From positions 62,001 to 126,000 of the forward strand of contig NZ_CP066771.1 in NCBI RefSeq assembly GCF_016466415.2: a stretch of DNA of 64,000 nucleotides. Reading direction: 5' to 3'. Numbering within the stretch: position 1 is the first letter of the stretch; each line of letters begins with the position of its first letter. Under the pieces are notes generated by a model. That model saw only the letters and a list, made by a program, of their open reading frames with translations, did no database searches and had not been told where the DNA came from. This document shows positions 8,245 to 18,704 of this stretch, piece after piece. This DNA comes from Ralstonia pickettii. GTDB lineage: Bacteria > Pseudomonadota > Gammaproteobacteria > Burkholderiales > Burkholderiaceae. The translations under genes were made by a program, and so were the position numbers.

Positions 8245-10829
8245 CTCGGTTGCTCCTCTTCGACTCGAATCCCGAGTTGGCTGAAGGCAAACGACTCGTC
8301 TTCCATGCTGGGGAACTTGGGTTCGCCACCGGGTGCGCTGAAGCGGCAGCGCTGTGCCCACTTCAGGGTGGCAGGGGCGTCCACGATGCTGATGCCGACG
8401 TTTACCCCGAAGAGCACCACGAGGAAGGGCCAGGCCATGCCGCCGACAAATCCCGCAGAAACGGCTGTCGCGGATAGTCCAGAGATGGCAGATCCGGCAT
8501 ACAGGGCCGTGAGGAGGATGTTCCCTTTCTGAGCTTCCTGGACCGTATGAACCCCATCCCACCCGATCCCCACGAGCGCGCCAGCGAAGCCAATCCATCT
8601 CCCTCGCTGAGCCAGTCGCTGGCCCTTCGCAATCCACTCTTCTTGAGGTATAGCCCGCATGACCCGCGCCACAAACGGATGAGTCGGTGCCTTCTCAACC
8701 AAAATGCCCGCCTGCTCCATGAGCGTGCCGGTCATGGAGACCAGCCCGCCCATCAGCTTCATGCCTGTCTCCTCTTCATCAAACTCCCCCGCTGCGCGGA
8801 AGGACTGCGTGGCATGGAACAACGCCAGGCCCTGCAAGATGACGGACACCGCGCCGATATTCACGTGCCGCGAGCCGAGCACCGCGCGCACCTGCTTGAG
8901 GCCGGGCACTTCGTGTTGATCGCGCAGTTGTAGCGAAGCCAAATCCTTGGCGGCCGCCAGATCGCGTTTGTCGTACCAGACGAGGTTGCTGTTAGCCGCC
9001 ATGCGCTTGGCGCGCCTAGACACCACCACGGCTTCCTCGCGCCGGCGCGAGCGACCCAAATGCTTGTAGAGCGCGGGATTGGTGGTGTTCAGGTCATGGA
9101 GCACCGTGTGCCGGACGCTCATGACGTCGCGACTGATTCCCACTAAGCGCACGCCGCCCGCCAGGCTCAAGCCATTGAGGAACATCCTGGCGGTCTTGGT
9201 GTGTAGAGAATGGGCTAGCGCCGGAATGATCTGGTTGCCCAGCACCCAGGTCAGGCGCGGCATGAGGCCGATCTTGCTGAGCTGATCGGGCAGCGCCATG
9301 GCTTTGGAGGTCTGATCGAACTTGTCCAGAATCGCCTTGAATGTCTCCAACATGGCGGCGAGGCCCTGGTCGGTGTAGCCGGCGGCTGTCTTGATCAGTT
9401 CGTCATGGTTCAAGTGCAGTCCACGCGCCAGCAGATTGCTGGGGTTGAGCGGATTGGCCTCGTCACACCATCGCTTGACCACCCCTAGGCATTCGGCATT
9501 TCCCACGCCGTGTTCGAGGCAGCGTGCCATCGCCTCGTTGTACACGCAGCCGTGCGCAATGTCGCGCGAGTCGTGGCGGTAGGACATGTACTGCTCCAAT
9601 TGGCCGCTCATCAGCCACTGCGCGTGCGACCTCGCAATCGGCGCCAGAATCGTTTCATTGAGGGCCTTCAGACGCGGCCCGTGGTCTCGATGTCGCATGC
9701 TTTTGTCCAGCACCTTCGCATACGGTTTCCATGCCGCCTCGGCAACGTCCTCCTGCTTGGTCTGACGGTCTGCCTCGCGTTCGGCATCTTCCCGCTTCCA
9801 CCGTGCGGCGGTCTTTTCCGGCGAGAAGACCGCAGACAAGAACTCATACGTTGGGTACCCCTCCAGCGTTACGCCGTTGCGCTCGTTCTCCACGGCCGCG
9901 TCCTCGGCCTCCTTGGTCATATTGCGGACCGCGTTCTCGCGGATGTTGGCCTCCAGCGCATTCAGCAGCAAATCGGTCTTCTTGTCCCAGACGACACCGT
10001 CGTGCGCCTTGGGGTGCAGCACGTCATTGGAAAGCAGCGCCAGGTCTTCCGTCATCGCCAGCGGGTCATTGCATGCCAGCATGAGCGCATGTCCAGGGGA
10101 GGCGCGCTCCATTGCCAGGGAGAGGATGGCGCCGGCCGCTTCGCCAATGAGATCAAGGCGGTCACCGGCCTTGATGCGCGGCGGTGCAGACAAATGGCGA
10201 AACGCCTCGTCCTGATCCTTAGGCGGCATGGCAAACGAGGCCACATGCTTGCCGAGTTCGGTCGAGCGCGCGGCGTGGGGCTGATTGGCGCTGTCCAACC
10301 AAGCCTGCACGTTGAGCATCTGCATATGTTGAGCGCGCACCTCCGGCTTGAACTTGTTTTCATCAAGCTGCGCCGGTGTCCAGGCCACGTGGGAGTACGC
10401 ATACCAGACCCGCGTTGCACGCTTTGGGTCGGGAATCGTGAAGTACATCGACATGTAACCGTGCCCGATGCCCACGCTGCAAGAGAACTCCGTTGACACT
10501 CTGGGCGGTGTCGGGCGCTCGGGGATGATCTTCCACAAATGCCCGCCGTTCACCACGAGATAGCAATCCCAGTGCAGCGTGGCCTCATGGAAGACATACA
10601 AGAAGCCCGGCCGCATGGTGCGCAGCGTGTACTGAGCACCGCCACCGAGTTGCGTGGGTGCGTGCTCGATGTGGAAGTTGCCGGCCAGGGGTGGTGCGCC
10701 TTCCTTGTCTTCTGGCCCGACCACGGCATAGCGCACGGGCAGCACGGCTAGGCCTGGCCTGCGATCGCAAAACGAGCAGCCATGCACCGGTGGGGTGAAG
10801 CGGTCTACAGCGGATTGGATGTTGATCAT
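8241..10829 (-). CDS. Putative T6SS effector, BTH_I2691/VasX-like, with C-terminal membrane helices
   Basis: An 862-residue protein. The N-terminus (about 10-60) has the motif HGCSFCDRRPGLAVLPVRYA, followed by LRTMRPGFLYVFHEATLHWD, which is the start of the BTH_I2691/VasX-type T6SS effector family. A long helical middle region follows. The last ~200 residues hold several hydrophobic segments (for example LLTALYAGSAISGLSATAVS and FLVVLFGVNVGISIV), which suggests membrane insertion or pore formation in target cells. It follows the DUF4123 adaptor gene by 4 bp and overlaps the next gene by 4 bp. Toxicity and target are inferred from the family. Confidence 0.82.
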   Translation of the reverse strand: MINIQSAVDRFTPPVHGCSFCDRRPGLAVLPVRYAVVGPEDKEGAPPLAGNFHIEHAPTQLGGGAQYTLRTMRPGFLYVFHEATLHWDCYLVVNGGHLWKIIPERPTPPRVSTEFSCSVGIGHGYMSMYFTIPDPKRATRVWYAYSHVAWTPAQLDENKFKPEVRAQHMQMLNVQAWLDSANQPHAARSTELGKHVASFAMPPKDQDEAFRHLSAPPRIKAGDRLDLIGEAAGAILSLAMERASPGHALMLACNDPLAMTEDLALLSNDVLHPKAHDGVVWDKKTDLLLNALEANIRENAVRNMTKEAEDAAVENERNGVTLEGYPTYEFLSAVFSPEKTAARWKREDAEREADRQTKQEDVAEAAWKPYAKVLDKSMRHRDHGPRLKALNETILAPIARSHAQWLMSGQLEQYMSYRHDSRDIAHGCVYNEAMARCLEHGVGNAECLGVVKRWCDEANPLNPSNLLARGLHLNHDELIKTAAGYTDQGLAAMLETFKAILDKFDQTSKAMALPDQLSKIGLMPRLTWVLGNQIIPALAHSLHTKTARMFLNGLSLAGGVRLVGISRDVMSVRHTVLHDLNTTNPALYKHLGRSRRREEAVVVSRRAKRMAANSNLVWYDKRDLAAAKDLASLQLRDQHEVPGLKQVRAVLGSRHVNIGAVSVILQGLALFHATQSFRAAGEFDEEETGMKLMGGLVSMTGTLMEQAGILVEKAPTHPFVARVMRAIPQEEWIAKGQRLAQRGRWIGFAGALVGIGWDGVHTVQEAQKGNILLTALYAGSAISGLSATAVSAGFVGGMAWPFLVVLFGVNVGISIVDAPATLKWAQRCRFSAPGGEPKFPSMEDESFAFSQLGIRVEEEQPR

Positions 10830-10833
10830 GATG

Positions 10834-11730
10834 TTACGAACCGGTGAACTGTTTGGCAGTGCGCGCCATGATCGTCATGAGTTTCCAGTCGTCGCGCGTG
10901 AGCACAGCCAGTGCCTGGCGCAGGGACAACTCCCCACTGGCAACGGCAGGCCATACGGCTTGTAGCTTGGGCTGGTCTTCAAACGGGCGGCCGAAGGCGA
11001 CCGCGTGGGTGGCGTAGGTCTGGCGATCGCTGTCGAGCGAAAGGTGCAGGGTTTCCGCGGCGTGGCGCAGTGCCCGATCAACGGCAGGGGCCTGCGAGAC
11101 AGAAGGCTTGGCATTGAAGGCAACGCGTGCCAACGCACATTCGATGCACACAGCGTTTTGCACCGTGCGCCATTGCTTTGCGTCGGGCCACCACGGGCGA
11201 GGGTCGGCGTCGGTGGGCTCGGACGCCGAGGGCCGTTCCAGTTCGTACCAGTCTCCGGCCCATGCAAAGCCCCATTGCTGGCAAGGGCCGAACAGCGCTT
11301 GTAGCTGCGCTGGACGCAGCAGCCAGGCCATGTGGATGAAGACGCGCGGGTCGTAGAAGCGCCAGAGCGCACGCCCTCCCGCATGGTCGGTGCCGGTCAG
11401 GCGGGCCGCCAGATGGTCGGCGACTTCATTTGCAGGTGCGGGCCCTTGTAGCCGGGCGCAGACAAACGGTGGGTCGCCGCGTTGGGCGCTCTGCCAAGCT
11501 TGGGCCAACAATGCTTGTTGCATGTGAACCGGGGTTTCGCTCAGGTTGAGCAACACCGGCATCAGGTGGGCGTTGTCGCCGATGCCGGCCGGCAGGCATT
11601 CCAGCAGAGGCAGTTCCGATAGGTCCAGTAACGCCGGATCATGGTTGAGCAAATCCAGTATCAGAATTCCGCTGTCCCATGTTTGTGGCCAGTCTTTCGG
11701 CCTGATGTGGCTGGTTGAGAATTGGGTCAT
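10834..11730 (-). CDS. DUF4123-domain T6SS adaptor/chaperone (Tap-1/TEC type)
   Basis: A 298-residue protein. The DUF4123-like part includes DPALLDLSELPLLECLPAG, DHAGGRALWRFYDPRVF and LLRPAQLQALFGPCQQWGFA, the usual blocks of VgrG-effector adaptors. These proteins load a cognate effector onto its VgrG and are normally encoded between the two, as here. The ATG at 11730 was chosen because TGAGG sits 6 bp before it; earlier in-frame starts at 11736 and 11742 lack that spacing. It begins 8 bp after the vgrG stop. Confidence 0.87.
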   Translation of the reverse strand: MTQFSTSHIRPKDWPQTWDSGILILDLLNHDPALLDLSELPLLECLPAGIGDNAHLMPVLLNLSETPVHMQQALLAQAWQSAQRGDPPFVCARLQGPAPANEVADHLAARLTGTDHAGGRALWRFYDPRVFIHMAWLLRPAQLQALFGPCQQWGFAWAGDWYELERPSASEPTDADPRPWWPDAKQWRTVQNAVCIECALARVAFNAKPSVSQAPAVDRALRHAAETLHLSLDSDRQTYATHAVAFGRPFEDQPKLQAVWPAVASGELSLRQALAVLTRDDWKLMTIMARTAKQFTGS

Positions 11731-11738
11731 CAGCATCC

Positions 11739-14207
11739 TCAATGCAGCGGCACGGCACCCGCGCCGCTGGCGGCTGCGCCCTCAGCCAGGTGGGTGCAGA
11801 GCTTGGTGGTGGGCATGGCGTAGGGGGCCGCTTTGGGGCCGGTGAGCAGCTTGCTGCCCGAGTAGACCGCCCACTTGCCGGCCGACAAGTTCTCGATGCC
11901 TTCCGGTGTGATGCGAATCTCATTGCCGCCCACGTTCAAGCGGATGCCCTTCTTGCCGCTGATCTCGACCCAATCCGTCGTGGAAAGAAGGCGAAGTACC
12001 TTTTGCGCGACCAGGTTCATCGCATCCGATTGCGCTTGCACCTCGACCTTGCCCTTTGCGGAGAACAGCTTGATGCCATCGCGCTGCACGAACAGCGAAA
12101 AGCGCTCAGTTGCGGTGGCATACAGGCCACCGCCGGAAGAGAACGACAGGTGTTGCCCGCTGGTCAGCGCGATGTGTTCTCCGCTGGCGACATGCGTGCT
12201 ACCCGGCGCCGAGGTTGCGATGCCCGCTTGGCTGGCAATGGCGATGTGTGGCTCGCGGAATTCGGCCAGCTTGCCGCCGCCCTGGATTGCCTCTGCCTGC
12301 AGGCGCAGCGCTTTGGCGACCTCTTTCTGCTGGCCGGCTTGGGCCTGTGCGTTGACGGCGCTTTGTGCGAGCGAGTCAGCCAGCGTGAGCGCCTCCTGCA
12401 TGAGTGCGATCACGTCTTCAATGCTCATCGCTCCGCCATCGGCCTTATCGCGCCGGTGGGTGGTGAGCAGCAAGCCCAAGGCGGCCCGAAGCGAGGCATG
12501 GCCATCGGTTCGTGCCTCCAGCCCCTCGCCACGCTTATCCTGACGGCCGGCATGATTGGGTATCCCGGTGAGGTACCCCATGCTGATCTGCGAGGTCAGG
12601 TGGTCTGACGAAAGTTGCGCCTGAATCTGCCCCTTTGTGTCGTCAAAGACTAGGTGGTTGCTGCGTGAGCCCTCGTGCTCGCGCGTGCGGATGCCGGTCA
12701 GGACATGCTGGTCCGGCAGGCGCCAGGGGGGCATGTTCAAGCTGTTGGCGACGGCGCCCGTAATGATGGGCTTGTCCGGGTTGCCGCCGTCCAGAAAGCT
12801 GACCAGCACCTCCGTCCCGATTCGCGGAATGCTGATCTGCCCATACTGCGAACCGGCCCACGAGGTGGACACCCGCATCCAGCAGGCCATTTTCTTGAAG
12901 CGATCCCACGGAAACTCGACCCGGACCCGCCCGTACTGATCCGCATGGGTGACGTGGCCATCCGGACCGACAACGGTCGCGCTTTGCGGGCCTGTGATGA
13001 CCGGCCACGGTGTGTTGCGCGCTGGCCGGAAAATCTCATGCGTTGGGTGGCACTCGAACTCGACGCGGCAATGCCAGCGCTGGCCCTCACCTGAAGCTGC
13101 AGCCACATCTTCGAGCGTCAGGTTGGCCCCGATCACCACGTATTCGCGGTTGGCTGCCTTCTGCGGGTGTCCTTGCAGTACGAAAGTATGGCCGGGGATG
13201 ACTGCTCGCAGATTGCCCGTGCCAAAGCAGCGCAGGCCGCGCGAGCGAACCGCTTCCATGCGGATGCGCGCAATCATGTCGCCCTCGTTCCAGGGGCGGT
13301 TGTCGGTGGTCGGCTGCGCGTGCTCACTCGGGAAGTCGTAGACCTCCTGATGTACGTTTCCACTGTTCATACCCGTGTCGCGCGGGTCGGAACTGCTGGC
13401 GGTTAGATCGCCACGCGGCTGCGTAAAGCTATAGGCACTCGTCGTGTACTTGCCCGCAACCACTGCGTCGACGACGGCAAAGGTGTCCAAGTGTTCCTGA
13501 TCCGGCTTGAAGTCCGGCGGATATACCTCCAGCGTGTGATATGCCTCGCTGGCAGGGCGCCGGTAGGCACCTGGCATGTCGGCGAGGATCAGCCTGTGCT
13601 TGCCTTCCACATGTTCGAAGAACCATGAAATGCCCCAATGTTCCATGAGGCGGGCGATGAAGGCGTAATCGCTCTCGTCGGCCTGGGTTCGGTAGATTCG
13701 CCTGGGATACTTCGCCGTGTCGAGGCGACGCTCCACCGGGAAGTTGTACGCCGACAGGACTTCTTCAATGACCTCAATATCGGTCTTGTTCTCAAAGATC
13801 CGGCTGTTCCGGTTTTGCGAAGCAATCCAGAGCCAGGGGCGCAGGGTCAGGCCGTAAACAAAATGACGGCCCTCGGCACGCAAGTAGCGAGCGCGGTCTA
13901 CGATGCCGCTGATCTCGCGCGAGCCGGCACCGACGCCGCCATCTAACCCCGTTCCCATGCCGTCCAGCTCGACGCGCACGGTCAGCTCACGGCCATTCAT
14001 GGCGCGCAGATCGAAATTGCCTTCTGGGCCGCCGAAGTTGTAATCCTTGTCAGGAGTTTTCAGCTCGACTTCGTATTCGTACAAACTGCACAGGTTTTCT
14101 GTGCCTTGCAGGCGAACGAACGTGAAAAGCGGTTTGCCCATGACGTCCGGCAGCGCAGGGCCGCTGACAGAAACGGTGCGTGCGGAAACAGGCAAATGAC
14201 TGCCCAT
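11739..14207 (-). CDS. vgrG: VgrG, type VI secretion spike protein
   Basis: An 822-residue protein from ATG 14207, which has GGGAGAAG 5 bp upstream; the frame is open to 14264 but without that site. Domains run as follows: gp27-like base (about 15-400; RLMEHWGISWFFEHVEGKHR), gp5-like OB fold (about 430-520; VTHADQYGRVRVEFPWDR, GSQYGQISIPRIGTEVLVSF), then a DUF2345-type C-terminal beta-helix extension (about 600-800; GIRLNVGGNEIRITPEGIE). It is the first gene of the six-gene module. No T6SS sheath or membrane-complex genes lie in the window, so this is an orphan vgrG island. Confidence 0.95.
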   Translation of the reverse strand: MGSHLPVSARTVSVSGPALPDVMGKPLFTFVRLQGTENLCSLYEYEVELKTPDKDYNFGGPEGNFDLRAMNGRELTVRVELDGMGTGLDGGVGAGSREISGIVDRARYLRAEGRHFVYGLTLRPWLWIASQNRNSRIFENKTDIEVIEEVLSAYNFPVERRLDTAKYPRRIYRTQADESDYAFIARLMEHWGISWFFEHVEGKHRLILADMPGAYRRPASEAYHTLEVYPPDFKPDQEHLDTFAVVDAVVAGKYTTSAYSFTQPRGDLTASSSDPRDTGMNSGNVHQEVYDFPSEHAQPTTDNRPWNEGDMIARIRMEAVRSRGLRCFGTGNLRAVIPGHTFVLQGHPQKAANREYVVIGANLTLEDVAAASGEGQRWHCRVEFECHPTHEIFRPARNTPWPVITGPQSATVVGPDGHVTHADQYGRVRVEFPWDRFKKMACWMRVSTSWAGSQYGQISIPRIGTEVLVSFLDGGNPDKPIITGAVANSLNMPPWRLPDQHVLTGIRTREHEGSRSNHLVFDDTKGQIQAQLSSDHLTSQISMGYLTGIPNHAGRQDKRGEGLEARTDGHASLRAALGLLLTTHRRDKADGGAMSIEDVIALMQEALTLADSLAQSAVNAQAQAGQQKEVAKALRLQAEAIQGGGKLAEFREPHIAIASQAGIATSAPGSTHVASGEHIALTSGQHLSFSSGGGLYATATERFSLFVQRDGIKLFSAKGKVEVQAQSDAMNLVAQKVLRLLSTTDWVEISGKKGIRLNVGGNEIRITPEGIENLSAGKWAVYSGSKLLTGPKAAPYAMPTTKLCTHLAEGAAASGAGAVPLH

Positions 14208-14324
14208 GCGAACTTCTCCCTTGGCAATTGAGGTGCGTGGCGGAGGGGGGCGCTTTGCCGTCACGACTCATCTGATCGAAGGCAGGGAGGTTTTCAGATT
14301 CGCAGAAAAAAGCTCATAGGAAAC

Positions 14325-14358
14325 ATCTGAATTTAATTCAAGGGAATTAAATTCAGAT
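14325..14358. promoter_or_regulatory. Perfect AT-rich 34-bp palindrome upstream of vgrG
   Basis: Arms of 15 bp, ATCTGAATTTAATTC (14325-14339) and its exact complement (14344-14358), enclose the loop AAGG. It lies about 120 bp before the vgrG start and 30 bp from the displaced efflux-gene fragment, in a strikingly AT-rich patch. It could be an operator, a hairpin terminator or the edge of the imported segment. The sequence does not decide between them. Confidence 0.6.
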
Positions 14359-14388
14359 TTATTGAAATGCAGAAAATGGGGGGGCTAT

Positions 14389-14532
14389 GCCGCAGGCGGC
14401 GTCACCACGCTCGCGCTGCTCGATGCGCAACGCCAGGCCGATCAGGCGACGTTGGAGCAGGTGCAGAGCCGCGCGGACAGGCTGCTCAACTGTGCCGCGC
14501 TCATGCAGGCGTTGGGTGGCGGTTGGCAATAA
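14389..14532 (+). pseudogene. 3'-end remnant of the outer membrane efflux gene (second copy)
   Basis: In frame this stretch encodes the last 47 residues of a NodT/OprM protein plus a TAA stop. It matches the end of the gene at 4701-6161 at 39 of 47 residues (both end LMQALGGGWQ), with many silent differences. No start or upstream part of the gene is present. It lies at the far side of the vgrG module, so it is best read as the original end of the efflux gene, displaced when the module entered by recombination within that gene. Confidence 0.85.
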
Positions 14533-14582
14533 ACCCACGACAAAGGGAAACCAAATCGACAACCCAAGCCTTCAGTCGGTGT

Positions 14583-14800
14583 GGCCGTACCCTGCCCTAG
14601 ATGGCGCCTTGAATTTTCGTAAGCGGGCGGAAAAAAGACGGGAAACTGTTTGAGCGCAGCGAGTTTTTCCCGTCTCCGCCCGGTTATGAAAATTCAAGGG
14701 GAAGTCGCCATCTCGGGCGCGCCTTTCTTTGCTTACTTTCTTTGGCAAGACAAAGAAAGTGAGTCAGCCCCGGCAGGGGATGAAACCGGGGATGAACCAC
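14583..14800 (-). repeat. Palindromic repeat element, copy R2 (uninterrupted reference copy)
   Basis: An inverted-orientation copy. The long hairpin has GCGGGCGGA..GACGGGAAA paired with TTTCCCGTCTCCGCCCG. The small hairpin is perfect here: ACTTTCTTTG (14735-14744), loop GCAAGA (14745-14750), CAAAGAAAGT (14751-14760). This intact loop is the exact sequence duplicated at both IS481-type insertions elsewhere in the window. The element ends about 14 bp past the stop of the ketopantoate-reductase-like gene. Confidence 0.9.
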
Positions 14801-14813
14801 AAACGCAAAACAA

Positions 14814-15779
14814 TCAAACAGCCGCCCGCAACAATCGCTGCTGATAAGCCTGCAAATGCGCAAACGCCACCCGCAGCAGCGACACATCAACGCCCAACGC
14901 CCGCCCGCGGCGCAGCATGTCTCCCACGATGTGATCTGCCTCCACACGCCCGCCACTCTCAAGATCCCGCAACATCGATGCCGTCAGCGGTGACCCAGCC
15001 TGCGTCAGCACATTCAGCGCACGTTCGCGCGCCGCCTGCCGATTCGGATACCCCGACGCCGCAGCCACGCGCTCGCACGCCAAGAACATCGCTTCATTCA
15101 GCGCAGCGCCCTCGTCCGTGGCGACGATTTCGCCCACCGTTGCCCGCATCAGGCAAGTCATCGCGGCCAGAGAAGTGAGGAACGTGAACTTCTCCCACAT
15201 GTCCTGCATGACGTTTTCGGCGAGCACCGAATCAAAGTTGGCCGTGGCAAACACGTCGCGGATTGCTTCGGTGCGCTCGCGCGGCGCATGCGGCGTGCGC
15301 TCGCCAAAGGTGATGGAGTGCACGGCGGCGCCTTGGCCATTGCTCAGGTGCAGCACGGCACCATCCGGCGCACTCGTCGCACTGATGTGGCACAGCCCAC
15401 CCAGCACGCGCGATTCCCCGAACGCGGCATCAAGCCGTTCCAGATGCGCCAGACCATTGAGCACCGGCAGCACCACCGTGCGCTCGCCCACCACGGGGCG
15501 GATCGCGGTGATGGCATCTTCCAGGTCGTATGCCTTGCAGCTCAGTAGCACCAGGTCGGCGCGGCCCCAAGCCGTGGCTTGGTCCGCGGTGATGGTCTGC
15601 ACGGGCAATTGCGCATCGCCGTGCGGGCTGCGAATCACGAGACCGTGTTGGCGCAACCGCGCCGCGCGCGCGGGCCGCACGAGAAACGTCACGTCCGCGC
15701 CGGCCTGGGCGAGCCGCCCGCCAAAATAACCGCCGGTGCCACCGGCGCCAAGCACCAGAATCCGCATTGCTGTCGTCAT
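14814..15779 (-). CDS. 2-dehydropantoate 2-reductase family protein (PanE/ApbA-like)
   Basis: A 321-residue NADPH-dependent reductase-type protein. The N-terminal Rossmann motif is LGAGGTGGYFGGRLAQAGAD, followed by DLVLLSCKAYDLEDAI and VVLPVLNGLAHLERL. The C-terminal ApbA_C helical domain includes MWEKFTFLTSLAAMTCLMRA with the catalytic-type Lys. Family members reduce ketopantoate to pantoate for CoA synthesis, but many are paralogs with other substrates, so the symbol is left blank. Start 15779 (MTTAMRIL) is preferred over 15794 because it leads straight into the first strand. Confidence 0.85.
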   Translation of the reverse strand: MTTAMRILVLGAGGTGGYFGGRLAQAGADVTFLVRPARAARLRQHGLVIRSPHGDAQLPVQTITADQATAWGRADLVLLSCKAYDLEDAITAIRPVVGERTVVLPVLNGLAHLERLDAAFGESRVLGGLCHISATSAPDGAVLHLSNGQGAAVHSITFGERTPHAPRERTEAIRDVFATANFDSVLAENVMQDMWEKFTFLTSLAAMTCLMRATVGEIVATDEGAALNEAMFLACERVAAASGYPNRQAARERALNVLTQAGSPLTASMLRDLESGGRVEADHIVGDMLRRGRALGVDVSLLRVAFAHLQAYQQRLLRAAV

Positions 15780-15933
15780 GGGGTTCGTTTCCATCGAGCA
15801 GAAGATAGGCAAACGATTCTAGGCCTGTTCGCGTGACCCTGCAGAGGGCGCCCCGTGCGCGCTAAAATGCTGATTTTCCTCACAATTTGACGCCCGTTCG
15901 GCCATTATTCAGCGCTGGCGGGGTCGAGATGCC

Positions 15934-16881
15934 ATGACGTTTTCCAATAATTTCCACCGCCTCGAAACCCGACTGCAGTCGCAGGTTGGCCGCGCCATCG
16001 GCGACTTCAACATGATTGAAGACGGCGACACCATCCTCGTGTGCCTGTCCGGCGGCAAGGATTCGTACACGATGCTGTCGGTGCTGATGGCGCTGCAGAA
16101 GCGCGCGCCGGTCGATTTCAAACTGATCGCGATGAACCTCGATCAGAAGCAGCCGGGCTTTCCGGAAGAGGTGCTGCCCAACTACCTGAAGAAGCTGGGC
16201 GTGGAGTATGTGATCGTCGAGGCGGACACGTATTCGATCGTCAAGGAGAAGGTGCCCGAGGGCAAGACCACGTGCTCGCTGTGCTCGCGCCTGCGCCGCG
16301 GCGTGATCTACCGCACGGCCAAGGAGCTGGGCGCCAACAAGATCGCGCTGGGTCACCACCGCGACGACATCGTCAACACGTTCTTCCTGAACATGTTCTT
16401 CGGCGGCAAGATGAAGTCGATGCCGCCCAAGCTGGCCACCGACAACGGCGACCACATCGTCATTCGGCCGCTCGCCTATTGCGCGGAAAAGGACATCGCT
16501 TCGTACGCCCGCGCGATGGAATTCCCGATCATTCCGTGCAACCTTTGCGGCTCGCAGGAAAACCTGCAGCGCAAGAAGGTCAAGGAGATGCTGCTGGAGT
16601 GGGAGCGCCAGACACCGGGCCGCATCGACAACATCTTCGCTTCGCTGCAAAACGTCGTGCCGTCGCACCTGGCCGATACCGATCTGTTCGACTTCAACGG
16701 CCTGACCACGGGCCTGGCGAAGATCGGCGAAGACGCGCTGTTCGGCCAGACCGCCTACGACCAGGCCCCACTGGTGTTTGCCGGCTCGCACGATGACCGG
16801 ATCGAGTTCGTGCGGTTTGAGCGCAAGCCCGGCGACAAGTCCGCCGAGCAAGCCGTGCCCGGAGAGGCGGCGGCAAACTGA
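15934..16881 (+). CDS. ttcA: tRNA 2-thiocytidine(32) synthetase TtcA
   Basis: A 315-residue PP-loop ATPase that, with an iron-sulfur cluster, thiolates cytidine 32 of some tRNAs. The PP-loop SGGKDS is at 39-44. The cluster-binding Cys pairs are C114/C117 (CSLC) and C202/C205 (CNLC). GHHRDD at 140-145 is the conserved adenylation motif. Length and all motifs match the family. It is divergently arranged to the ketopantoate-reductase-like gene, with 154 bp between them containing a TAAAAT hexamer at 15863 that may be a -10 element. Confidence 0.96.
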   Translation: MTFSNNFHRLETRLQSQVGRAIGDFNMIEDGDTILVCLSGGKDSYTMLSVLMALQKRAPVDFKLIAMNLDQKQPGFPEEVLPNYLKKLGVEYVIVEADTYSIVKEKVPEGKTTCSLCSRLRRGVIYRTAKELGANKIALGHHRDDIVNTFFLNMFFGGKMKSMPPKLATDNGDHIVIRPLAYCAEKDIASYARAMEFPIIPCNLCGSQENLQRKKVKEMLLEWERQTPGRIDNIFASLQNVVPSHLADTDLFDFNGLTTGLAKIGEDALFGQTAYDQAPLVFAGSHDDRIEFVRFERKPGDKSAEQAVPGEAAAN

Positions 16882-17219
16882 GCGCAGCCCGCTCCATATC
16901 GAGTGTCGTATGGCGCACTCATGCGCGCGGCGCGCCATTTCGCACGTCCGCCATCCGTCCGACCGGCCGGCGGTCTACCCGTCTCGGTCATGGCGCGATT
17001 GCAACAATTCCACCGTTTGACCGGTTCAGGGGGAGGGCGGGCCCCATGCTAAAATTTTTCCATCTGTGTCTTATACGCCGCAAAAGCGCCCCGCAGAAGG
17101 GTTTGCAGGCGGTCCGGCCATCCTGAGGGGAGGTGGCGGGCGGTGGGTTACAGGCAGCCATTCCCGGTGCCGGCAACCCGTCGCAGGCTATCGCTTCGAG
17201 TCACTCTAGGAACCTCCTT
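16882..17219 (+). other. 338-bp intergenic leader between ttcA and glmU
   Basis: No gene is seen here. A TAAAAT hexamer at 17050-17055 followed by a T-run could be the -10 box of a glmU promoter, giving a leader of about 160 nt. No well-spaced -35 hexamer was found (a TTGACC lies too far upstream). AGGAACCTCC just before 17220 contains the glmU ribosome binding site. Confidence 0.4.
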
Positions 17220-18587
<1,368 letters not shown>

Positions 18588-18704
18588 CAGGTTTTCTCCT
18601 GCGCCGAACAGCGGATGCCGCTTCGGCACACGAGCATCGATACTGAATTACCGAGTGCGGCGCACATAGACAGTGCTGCCGCACCCCAAACTGGAGAAAT
18701 CAAC

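Noticed and set aside
18588-18704. glmS ribozyme/riboswitch in the glmU-glmS gap
   Set aside because: The gap is only 117 bp, the ribozyme is typical of Firmicutes, and no matching core was seen.
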